Below, piece by piece: positions 25,916-33,767 of a stretch of 64,000 nt of DNA (the stretch's first letter is position 1; each line of letters begins with the position of its first letter). This stretch comes from Saprospiraceae bacterium (GTDB lineage Bacteria; Bacteroidota; Bacteroidia; Chitinophagales; Saprospiraceae). Under the pieces are notes generated by a model, which saw only the letters and a program-made list of their open reading frames with translations, ran no database searches and was not told where the DNA came from. The stretch is taken from assembly GCA_028285545.1 (NCBI GenBank), contig JANQPA010000052.1:1-64000 (forward strand), written 5' to 3'. Made by a program: the position numbers and the translations under genes.

Positions 25916-26737
25916 ATGCAACAAATGGACAAGATCACCGAACAGGCTTCAAGATACCACCACCTGGAAAAGATGCCCGTAGAAGAACTATTAAATAATA
26001 TCAACAATGAGGATAAAACCGTTGCCCACTCCGTAGAAAAAGCCATTCCACGCATTACGCCCTTAGTAAAAAAAATCGTTGCCAATATGAAAGAAGGCGG
26101 GCGACTATTTTATATAGGTGCCGGCACAAGTGGGCGATTGGGAATCCTGGATGCTTCAGAATGTCCTCCCACCTACGGTGTGCCCGATGATTGGGTAATA
26201 GGTCTTATAGCTGGAGGGGATAGTGCCATTCGAAAAGCGGTAGAATTTGCAGAAGATAGCCATACCCAGGCATGGGAGGATCTCCAGCAATATTTTATCA
26301 ATGAACAGGACATTGTCATAGGCATTGCTGCCTCTGGTACCACCCCATACGTTGTACATGGATTAAAAACCTGTCAGGAAAACAACATTGTTACTGCCTG
26401 TATAACCTGTAATCCAGGGGCTCCTGTAATAGAATATGCAGACTATCCGATTGAAGTTGTAGTAGGACCAGAATTTGTAACAGGTAGCACCCGCATGAAG
26501 GCAGGCACTGCTCAAAAGCTTGTGTTAAATATGATTAGCACAACTGTAATGATTGGTATGGGTAGGATTTTGGATAATAAAATGGTAGACATGCAATTAA
26601 GCAATAATAAACTGGTTGACAGGGGTACTAAAATGTTAAAGCATGCCTTGAAACTATCCTATGAAGAGGCACAGAAATTATTACTGGAACATGGAAGTGT
26701 TAGAAAGGCCTTAGATCATTACAAAGTCAAAAAATAG
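25916..26737 (+). CDS. murQ: N-acetylmuramic acid 6-phosphate etherase MurQ
   Basis: Cytoplasmic SIS-domain lyase that removes D-lactate from MurNAc-6-P to give GlcNAc-6-P. The family block GAGTSGRLGILDASECPPTYG is at 68-88, with Glu82 at the position of the E. coli catalytic Glu83. GIAASGTTPYVVHGL, ITCNPGAPV and the TGSTRMKAGTAQKLVLNMIST block follow. I place the start at ATG 25916 (273 aa, MQQMDKITEQ), which aligns with known MurQ proteins. An upstream in-frame ATG at 25865 would run translation through the palindromic operator and add a non-conserved tail. GNAT, AmpG-like and GH3 genes follow with gaps of 4 and 1 nt and an 8-nt overlap, so this is an operon. Confidence 0.96.
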   Translation: MQQMDKITEQASRYHHLEKMPVEELLNNINNEDKTVAHSVEKAIPRITPLVKKIVANMKEGGRLFYIGAGTSGRLGILDASECPPTYGVPDDWVIGLIAGGDSAIRKAVEFAEDSHTQAWEDLQQYFINEQDIVIGIAASGTTPYVVHGLKTCQENNIVTACITCNPGAPVIEYADYPIEVVVGPEFVTGSTRMKAGTAQKLVLNMISTTVMIGMGRILDNKMVDMQLSNNKLVDRGTKMLKHALKLSYEEAQKLLLEHGSVRKALDHYKVKK

Positions 26738-26741
26738 TTTT

Positions 26742-27224
26742 ATGCAGGACATGTTGGTCAAACTATATGATCTGCCTGACATACCTCCAGAAAAAAAGGT
26801 GCTGCGGGATGAGGGCTATATTTTTAAACATCCCATTGCTCCGGAATTATCTATTTTAAGTGAATGGGTAGAAAAAAATTTCAGTGAATTTTGGGGGGCT
26901 GAAATGAAGGCAGCCTTAAGTCACTTGCCTACAACTGCCATTGTATGTCTATATGAGGATCAGCCTGTCGGATTTGCCTGTTATGATACTACTTGCAAGG
27001 GTTTTTTTGGCCCTACGGGGGTATTGCCGGAATTTCGAGGAAAGGGCATCGGAAAAATCCTTTTAATCGAAAGCTTAATGGCTTTAAAAAATAGGGGATA
27101 TGCTTATGCCATTATAGGAGGAGTAGGCCCTGTGGAATACTATCAAAAAACGGTTAATGCCACCATAATTGAAGGATCTAATCCAGGTATTTATCATAAT
27201 CTAATCAGAAGAAAATCACCTTAG
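26742..27224 (+). CDS. GNAT-family N-acetyltransferase
   Basis: 160-aa acetyl-CoA-dependent acyltransferase. The GNAT core is visible: a strand with TTAIVCLYEDQPVGFACYD, then GPTGVLPEFRGKGIGKILLIESL, where FRGKGIG is the pyrophosphate-binding R-x-x-G-x-G loop, and a final GVGPVEYYQKTVNA strand-helix. The substrate is unknown. Tight placement between murQ and an AmpG-like carrier suggests an amino sugar, muropeptide or a peptide product, but nothing in the sequence decides this. Confidence 0.82.
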   Translation: MQDMLVKLYDLPDIPPEKKVLRDEGYIFKHPIAPELSILSEWVEKNFSEFWGAEMKAALSHLPTTAIVCLYEDQPVGFACYDTTCKGFFGPTGVLPEFRGKGIGKILLIESLMALKNRGYAYAIIGGVGPVEYYQKTVNATIIEGSNPGIYHNLIRRKSP

Positions 27225-27225
27225 A

Positions 27226-28527
27226 ATGACTACACCTAGCCGACAACATTCACCCTGGACCTGGGTCCCTTCGCTTTATTACATTGAAGGAATTCCTTAT
27301 GTAGTTGTAATGACTATTTCTGTTATTATGTATAAAAGATTGGGGATAGGAAATACGGAGATAGCTCTTTATACAAGTTGGCTTTATCTTCCATGGGTTA
27401 TCAAGCCTTTATGGAGTCCTGTAGTAGATGTTTTAAAGACAAAACGCTTTTGGATTGTATTCATGCAATTGCTTTTAGGAGGAGCCTTCGCCGGTGTCGC
27501 TTTTACTCTACCTTTGCCCAATTTTTTTCAGTACAGTCTTGCCTTCTTCTGGCTTATGGCCTTCTGCTCCGCTACAAATGACATTGCCTCCGACGGATTT
27601 TATATGTTGGGACTCAATGAAAGCCAGCAAGCTTTTTTTGTTGGGATAAGAAGCACATTTTATCGTATTGCTATGATTACCGGCCAAGGGCTAATCGTCA
27701 TTCTGGCTGGATTCATGGAAGAGAATTTAAATGTGAGTCCGGAAAAAAGAATTGTAACGGCTTGGATGATTACGATTGGGGCTTTGTCAATCTTACTGAT
27801 TTTGGCAGCTATTTATCATTATTTTTTCCTTCCCAGACCTGAAGATCAGGCAGATCAGACTGTAGATTCACAATCTATTTTTGCTGAATTTTTGGCAACA
27901 TTCACCAGCTTTTTCAAGAAAAAACATATTATCCCGGCTATTGCTTTTCTTCTATTTTTCCGATTTGGAGAAGCCCAGTTAGTGAAAATTGCTTCTTTAT
28001 TTTTACTTGATGAAACCAGTCAAGGAGGCTTAGCACTAAGTACTCAGGAAATTGGAGTTATTTATGGAACAGTTGGAATAATTTTCTTAACCATAGGAGG
28101 GATCATAGGAGGTATTCTTGCTTCTCGGCAAGGGTTAAAATATTGGCTTTGGTGGATGATTTTGGCATTAAACGTTCCTAATGTCCTATATGTCTTACTG
28201 GCTATTTTTCAACCCAGTTCCATTTGGATTATTGGCTCCTCTGTTGCTCTAGAGCAGCTAGGCTATGGTTTTGGTTTTACCGCCTATATGCTTTTTATGA
28301 TTCATTTGGCGGAAGGCAATTACAAAACAGCTCACTTTTCAATAGCCACTGCTTTTATGGCATTGGGAATGATGATTCCGGGGATGTTTAGTGGTGCTTT
28401 ACAAGAATATATGGGCTATCAAAACTTTTTTATCTGGGTAGTTCTGGCAGGAGTCCCAGGCTTTATTGCAGCTTATTTCATACACATTCGTCCCAATTTT
28501 GGCAAAAAAATAGATTCTGATGAATAA
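27226..28527 (+). CDS. AmpG-like MFS muropeptide transporter
   Basis: 433-aa major-facilitator protein with about 12 transmembrane helices. It opens SPWTWVPSLYYIEGIPYVVVMTISVIMYKRLG and continues with LPWVIKPLWSPVVD, a pattern shared with AmpG permeases that import GlcNAc-anhMurNAc and its peptides. FCSATNDIASDGFYM in helix 4 also fits the AmpG group. The gene overlaps the NagZ-like GH3 gene by 8 nt. In enteric bacteria AmpG feeds NagZ, so the pairing strongly supports muropeptide import, although transport specificity is still inferred. Confidence 0.82.
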   Translation: MTTPSRQHSPWTWVPSLYYIEGIPYVVVMTISVIMYKRLGIGNTEIALYTSWLYLPWVIKPLWSPVVDVLKTKRFWIVFMQLLLGGAFAGVAFTLPLPNFFQYSLAFFWLMAFCSATNDIASDGFYMLGLNESQQAFFVGIRSTFYRIAMITGQGLIVILAGFMEENLNVSPEKRIVTAWMITIGALSILLILAAIYHYFFLPRPEDQADQTVDSQSIFAEFLATFTSFFKKKHIIPAIAFLLFFRFGEAQLVKIASLFLLDETSQGGLALSTQEIGVIYGTVGIIFLTIGGIIGGILASRQGLKYWLWWMILALNVPNVLYVLLAIFQPSSIWIIGSSVALEQLGYGFGFTAYMLFMIHLAEGNYKTAHFSIATAFMALGMMIPGMFSGALQEYMGYQNFFIWVVLAGVPGFIAAYFIHIRPNFGKKIDSDE

Positions 28528-30160
28528 AGAACAATGGATCAATCAGCAATTGGGAAAAATGGATCTTTCACAACGGATCGCGCAATTGATTCATGTACCT
28601 GCCTGGTCTAACAGAGGGTCGGATCATCAGGAATATTTGCTTAAGTTGGTTGAGAATTACAAAATAGGTGGGCTTATTTTTTTTCAGGGTACTCCTGAAA
28701 AGCAACTAGAAATGACCCGTGAGCTTCAAAAAGTATCTTCTACACCTCTCATGATATCTATTGATGCAGAATGGGGGCTTGGCATGAGGTTAAAAAATAG
28801 TCCCTCCTTTCCCTATCATTTGACCATGGGAGCTTTGGAAGAAGATGAAGTTATTTATGAGGCCGCCTGTGAAATTGCCCGACATTGCCAATACCTTGGT
28901 ATTCATGTCAATTTTGCTCCTGTGGTAGACATCAATTCTAATCCGGATAATCCCGTCATAGGATTCCGTTCTTTTGGCGATGATAAAACAAAGGTCACTC
29001 AAAAGGCTTTAGCCTACATGAGAGGCTTACAAGATCATGGCATTCTGGCTTGTGCCAAACATTTTCCAGGGCATGGTGACACCCATGTAGATTCCCATCT
29101 CGACTTACCTACAGTAGATAAAAGTCCGGAAACTCTTAAAAATGAAGAATGGTATCCTTATTCCACACTTATTGAGGAAGGTTTAGGTTCCATTATGATG
29201 GGGCATTTGTTTATGCCACAAATTGATAATCGCCCAAACAGGCCTTCTTCTATTTCTAAACCAGTGATAGATCTTTTAAGGACAGAACTTGAATTTCAGG
29301 GCCTATTGTTTACTGATGCATTGGATATGAAAGGCATTGCCAATCATTTTGGTCCGGGACAAATAGAACTGGAAGCTCTCCATGCAGGCAACGATGTATT
29401 GCTCTTCGTTAAGAATGTTCCTTTAGCTCTTCAATCTATTTTATCTGGAATTGAAAAAGGAATTATTTCGGAAGAAATCATTAATCAAAAATGTAGAAAA
29501 CTACTTAATTATAAATATGAGCTAATCATGAAACAAAAACACAATGTTCAAATCTCTGAACTCCAAAACCTTCTATTCAGTGATCAAAGTACCCAACTGA
29601 ATGAGCAAATTGCCAAAAGAAGTCTAACTTTCTTGGGAGATTTACCCAATTTTGACCCTCGGAATATTTGTACCGTGGCCATTAACCTGGCCCACCAGGA
29701 TGCATCTAAAAAAGAATTGGCTCATCATGACAATGAAAGCGAAAAAGATAAGGATATACATCAGCTCTTTCCATTTCAGAGTTTTTTAGCAAATTTATCT
29801 TCATCTAAATCGATAAAATTATCCTCTTATCATCTTCATGGAGGAGAATTAGACTTAAACCGAATTAATGAAAATCATGATTTGATGATTTTGAGTATCC
29901 ACAATTTAAATGTAAAAAATGTGGCTAACTTTGGACTAACAGATTCTTTAATTCAAAGCTTGTCTCAAATAATTCAATCACCAAAAGTAATTTTAGTTTT
30001 GTTTGGAAGTCCTTACATTTTAAAATACATAGGCTGGAAGGAGGAAGATTCTTGCCCTGTTGTATTGGCTTATCAAGAAAATGAATACACCCAAAAATCA
30101 GCAGCCAGTTTTTTGTTTGATATTGCTAAAGCAGAAGGAAAAATTCCCGTTCAACTATAA
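28520..30160 (+). CDS. GH3 beta-N-acetylglucosaminidase (NagZ-like)
   Basis: 546-aa glycoside hydrolase family 3 protein without a signal peptide, so cytoplasmic. The NagZ motif KHFPGHGDTH is at 180-189 and carries the Asp-His acid/base dyad characteristic of GH3 N-acetylglucosaminidases. The nucleophile Asp266 is in LFTDALDMKG. The TIM barrel covers about 1-330. A C-terminal extra region (about 360-546) resembles the second GH3 domain, absent from the short E. coli NagZ. It would split GlcNAc from anhydro-MurNAc after AmpG-like uptake. Its 3' end overlaps the convergent GH13 gene by 6 nt. Confidence 0.9.
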   Translation: MNKEQWINQQLGKMDLSQRIAQLIHVPAWSNRGSDHQEYLLKLVENYKIGGLIFFQGTPEKQLEMTRELQKVSSTPLMISIDAEWGLGMRLKNSPSFPYHLTMGALEEDEVIYEAACEIARHCQYLGIHVNFAPVVDINSNPDNPVIGFRSFGDDKTKVTQKALAYMRGLQDHGILACAKHFPGHGDTHVDSHLDLPTVDKSPETLKNEEWYPYSTLIEEGLGSIMMGHLFMPQIDNRPNRPSSISKPVIDLLRTELEFQGLLFTDALDMKGIANHFGPGQIELEALHAGNDVLLFVKNVPLALQSILSGIEKGIISEEIINQKCRKLLNYKYELIMKQKHNVQISELQNLLFSDQSTQLNEQIAKRSLTFLGDLPNFDPRNICTVAINLAHQDASKKELAHHDNESEKDKDIHQLFPFQSFLANLSSSKSIKLSSYHLHGGELDLNRINENHDLMILSIHNLNVKNVANFGLTDSLIQSLSQIIQSPKVILVLFGSPYILKYIGWKEEDSCPVVLAYQENEYTQKSAASFLFDIAKAEGKIPVQL

Positions 30161-31864
30161 TTTCACTAAAGAGGCTTCATAAATGCGGGCTTCCCAGGGC
30201 CTCAATGCCAAAATTTGATCTACTTTTTTTGGTAATCCATGATAATTACTAATAATGCATTTCTCCACCTTGAGAGTATTGGGAATAGAGTATTCTTCAG
30301 TCTTTTCACTCATGTTCAATACAACTAAGATAGCTTCATCTTTCATTTTTCTGGAATAAATAAATAAGGAAGGATGTTCAGGACAAAGGTCTTGATAATC
30401 ACCGTAAACCAGTATTGAGTTTGATTTCCTGAATTGGATCATTTTTTTATAAAAATTCAAAATAGAATCAGGATCCGACAGGGAGGTTTCTACATTAACC
30501 TCTTCAAAGTTTGGATTAACCTCTATCCAGGGCAGTCCATCAGTGAAACCTGCATTAAGAGAGGTATTCCACTGCATGGGTGTGCGCCCATTATCACGGG
30601 CAGTATGTTTCAAATTTTGCAAAAACTCTTTTTCAGATCCTCTTGCTTTGAGGTGTTTTTCATATCCATCAAAGACATAAATATCCCTGAACTTATCCAG
30701 TGATTCCCAGGGAACATTGCTCATTCCTATTTCATCTCCATAATATAAAAAGGGAGTCCCTCTTTGAGTTAGCAGGAGAATGCATAATAATTTGGCAGCC
30801 TCCTTTTTATAAACACCATCATTACCAAACCGAGAAAGTATTCTTGGAAAATCATGGTTTCCCAAAAACACAGCATTCCAGCCTCCTTCTTGCACAACTT
30901 GATCCCAATCAGTAATAATTTTTTTAAAGGTTGTCAGGTCAAAATCTTTTAGCAGAAAAAACTGCCCCGGCTGTTTATCAATGGTCATATGATCGAAATG
31001 ATAGATCATGTGGAGCTCTTTTCGTTGTGGATCTGTAAAAAGGATGGCTTCTTCAGAATTTATGCCGGCCCCCTCTCCTACCGTCATCATATCGTATTTA
31101 GAAATGACTTCCTGATGCAATTCTTGGAGAAATTCATGCATCCTTGGGCCATTACCATAAAACCTGGACAAGCCTTCCTCCAGGTCACTTTCCTGGCAAT
31201 CGGGAAAATCTAAATCTTTAGAAATGAGCACAAATGCATCCAAACGGAAGCCATCAATTCCTTTGTTCATCCAAAAGTGCATAATATCATAAATTTCCTG
31301 ACGAACTTGTGGATTTTCCCAATTCAAGTCTGGCTGCTTACGAGAAAAAATATGCAAATAGTATTCCTGAGTTTGTTCATCAAACTCCCAGGCACTTGGT
31401 GCAAAATAGGATACCCAATTATTGGGCTCCTGGCCATTTTCAGTACTTTCTTTCCAATAATAATAATCTCGGTAGGGGCTGTCTTTGGATTTCCGAGCTT
31501 GATGGAACCATGCATGTTCATCACTGGAATGGTTTAAGACAAGATCCATGAGTATCCGGAGGTTTCTTTTTTTTGCCTCCCGCACCAATTCCTCAAAATC
31601 CTCCATCGTCCCGAATTCGTCCATAATATTTCGATAATCACTGATATCATAACCATTATCATCGTTCGGGGAAGAAAAAATGGGGTTCAGCCATAGCGTT
31701 TCAACGCCAAGTTCTGCAATATAATCCAGGCGATTGATCAGGCCTCTGAGATCGCCGATTCCATCGTTATTACTATCCTGAAAACTGCGTGGATAAATTT
31801 GATAAACTATAGTTTCTTTCCACCAGGAAGGGTTTAAATCTGTGAGTTTAGCTCCATTTTTCAT
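30155..31864 (-). CDS. GH13 alpha-glucosidase (oligo-1,6-glucosidase type)
   Basis: 569-aa cytoplasmic glycosidase without a signal peptide. It opens WWKETIVYQIYPRSFQDSNNDGIGDL, as in oligo-1,6-glucosidases and trehalose-6-P hydrolases. The conserved regions are intact: DLVLNHSSDEH at about 107-117, nucleophile Asp209 in DGFRLDAFV, general acid Glu264 in TVGEGAG, and Asp338 in LGNHDFPR. A C-terminal beta domain follows. It would cleave alpha-glucosidic bonds of short oligosaccharides. Its ATG directly abuts the stop of the upstream GH13 lipoprotein gene, so the two form an alpha-glucan operon unrelated in chemistry to the neighbouring amino-sugar locus. Confidence 0.9.
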   Translation of the reverse strand: MKNGAKLTDLNPSWWKETIVYQIYPRSFQDSNNDGIGDLRGLINRLDYIAELGVETLWLNPIFSSPNDDNGYDISDYRNIMDEFGTMEDFEELVREAKKRNLRILMDLVLNHSSDEHAWFHQARKSKDSPYRDYYYWKESTENGQEPNNWVSYFAPSAWEFDEQTQEYYLHIFSRKQPDLNWENPQVRQEIYDIMHFWMNKGIDGFRLDAFVLISKDLDFPDCQESDLEEGLSRFYGNGPRMHEFLQELHQEVISKYDMMTVGEGAGINSEEAILFTDPQRKELHMIYHFDHMTIDKQPGQFFLLKDFDLTTFKKIITDWDQVVQEGGWNAVFLGNHDFPRILSRFGNDGVYKKEAAKLLCILLLTQRGTPFLYYGDEIGMSNVPWESLDKFRDIYVFDGYEKHLKARGSEKEFLQNLKHTARDNGRTPMQWNTSLNAGFTDGLPWIEVNPNFEEVNVETSLSDPDSILNFYKKMIQFRKSNSILVYGDYQDLCPEHPSLFIYSRKMKDEAILVVLNMSEKTEEYSIPNTLKVEKCIISNYHGLPKKVDQILALRPWEARIYEASLVKL

Positions 31865-33523
31865 TTAGCCATTTAATTTAAAGACTCCAAAATCGCCAGC
31901 CTGGATTTTAACTTCTCCATTTTCATTTAATGTGGCTCCACCCAAAACAGCAGTCATATTGGCATCATTTTCCTCAGAAAAATCATGTGTTAATGACTTT
32001 TCCGAGAGATTTAATACCACCAAAAAGCTTTCCTCCTCCCATTTTCTTTTAAAGGCCATAAGCTCAGGGTGGTCTAAGGTAAGCGGCTCATAATTACCAT
32101 ACCTGAAACATGATTGACTTTTCCGCAACTGAATTAATGCCCGATAATGATTCCATAAAGATTGTTCATCTGATTGCTGAACAGATAAAGCCAGGTGTTG
32201 AATTGCTTCAGAATTGTGAAAAGATTGATCCCACCATTCACCTGTATTTTTATAAAACAGAGCAGTGCCAGGAGAATCGGGATTCTCCGTCCAGGGAAAA
32301 GCTTCCCTAACTGGAATATGGTTAGCATCAGAACCCCATTCATGGACTTCCCCCGGTACCCCCAGTTCCTGGCCGTAATAGATAGAAGGAACACCAGGTA
32401 ATAGTAGGTTGAATACAGCTGCTATCCTCTTCTGTTTTTCATTCCCAGCAACCACGCTGGCCCATCGTTTGGTATCGTGATTTTCTAAAAAGTTAACGGT
32501 ATATGTACTATCAGAAAATCGGCTCATACTTTCTTCGATAACCTTATGAATTCGTACTGGATCCATTTTAACTCCATTTGGATCTGAAACGCTGTACATA
32601 TCGTGGGTACCTTCTTCGCCAGAAAGGGCAAATAATAACTGAAAATTAAAAGCAGCGTCTGCTCCACTTTCCTGAACCATATGTTCGCCATATTCATTCC
32701 AATCTGATTGCTCTCCAAGAACAAATAGATTTGGATTAATAGACTTGCAATCATTGAAAATAGGCCTCCAAAAATCTCGATACATATTAGTAAACAAGCC
32801 TTTATTGTCTAAATCATCCATTATGTGATCTATTCTAAAACCGTCCACCCCATCTTTAAAATCACCATCCCCATTTGGATCTACCCAATAGCTGTAAAAA
32901 TCACTCATCCACTCTTTCACTTTGGAGTTATTTAAATCCAGGAAAACGATGTTGTGCTTTAATCCAGGCCAGGCATTAAAATCATGCAGCGGTGAACGGG
33001 TAGGCATAAAAATTTGCTCCGGAAACTGGTTCAAAGAGTCACTATAATAAATGAAATCAGAAAATTCAGAGTCAGGATTTTGATAAGAGTCATCAAACCA
33101 TTTATGTCCACTTTGAGCATATTGCGTTTCCATATCCATTAAAAATTTCATCCCCTTTTCGTGAACAGCTTCTACAAACTGAACATAATCATCCATGGTA
33201 CCATATTCGGGATCGATTTTTTCATAATCGGTTGGAAAATAATTATGATAAAAACCGGATTCATATAGAGGCGTGAACAGGATAGTAGTTACCCCCAGGT
33301 TTTGAAGGTAATCCAGTTTTTCAACAAAACCCCTCAAATCACCATGTAAATCACCATTGGAATCATAAAAACTTCGTTGCATGACATGGTAAATAATCTC
33401 GTCCTTCCAATTGTGGTCTAAATCTTTTGACAAAGTAGCCCCTTTTTCATCTTCAGTTGTACTCTGAGGAGCGCAAGCTCCTAAAAAACAGATAGTTATT
33501 ACAAGAAACACCTTCATTTTCAT
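31865..33523 (-). CDS. GH13 alpha-amylase-family lipoprotein with atypical region I
   Basis: 552-aa lipoprotein (lipobox FLGAC, Cys17) with the GH13 barrel: HVMQRSFYDSNGDLHGDLRG near 46-65, nucleophile Asp232 in DGFRIDHIMDD, acid Glu271 in VLGEQSDW, and Asp350 in FLENHDTKR. A C-terminal beta domain closes the protein. Conserved region I, normally ending in Asn-His, reads DMETQY at 130-135, so the substrate-contact His is replaced by Tyr135. This points to a divergent subfamily or altered subsite -1. It presumably works at the cell envelope, passing products to the cytoplasmic GH13 enzyme encoded directly downstream. Confidence 0.88.
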   Translation of the reverse strand: MKMKVFLVITICFLGACAPQSTTEDEKGATLSKDLDHNWKDEIIYHVMQRSFYDSNGDLHGDLRGFVEKLDYLQNLGVTTILFTPLYESGFYHNYFPTDYEKIDPEYGTMDDYVQFVEAVHEKGMKFLMDMETQYAQSGHKWFDDSYQNPDSEFSDFIYYSDSLNQFPEQIFMPTRSPLHDFNAWPGLKHNIVFLDLNNSKVKEWMSDFYSYWVDPNGDGDFKDGVDGFRIDHIMDDLDNKGLFTNMYRDFWRPIFNDCKSINPNLFVLGEQSDWNEYGEHMVQESGADAAFNFQLLFALSGEEGTHDMYSVSDPNGVKMDPVRIHKVIEESMSRFSDSTYTVNFLENHDTKRWASVVAGNEKQKRIAAVFNLLLPGVPSIYYGQELGVPGEVHEWGSDANHIPVREAFPWTENPDSPGTALFYKNTGEWWDQSFHNSEAIQHLALSVQQSDEQSLWNHYRALIQLRKSQSCFRYGNYEPLTLDHPELMAFKRKWEEESFLVVLNLSEKSLTHDFSEENDANMTAVLGGATLNENGEVKIQAGDFGVFKLNG

Positions 33524-33700
33524 AGCAAAAAAGTTTTAATCTTCTACAAAATTACCCGTCAAAATTTGTTTGAGTATTCCTTTATTTTGCCAATTGTGCA
33601 CTTATTTTATCCCTGTGTTTGTATTTTTTTTTAAAGAAACATTAGAGTCGAGTAACTTTTCCATTTTTCGTAAGTTTTTCTCTTCGAGGGTTGGACAAAA

Positions 33701-33740
33701 AATAGAATAACTGGTGCCGGCCGGCACCAGTTATTCTATT
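33701..33740. repeat. 40-bp perfect palindrome upstream of the permease genes
   Basis: Perfectly self-complementary: 18-bp arms around GGCC. It lies between the divergent amylase gene (start 33523) and the first permease (start 33768), so it is not at a transcript 3' end for either gene. Its core CTGGTGCCGG...GGCACCAG is shared with the palindrome at 43669-43718. Confidence 0.7.
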
Positions 33741-33767
33741 CTAAAGAATTACCTAAAATTCAATCAC

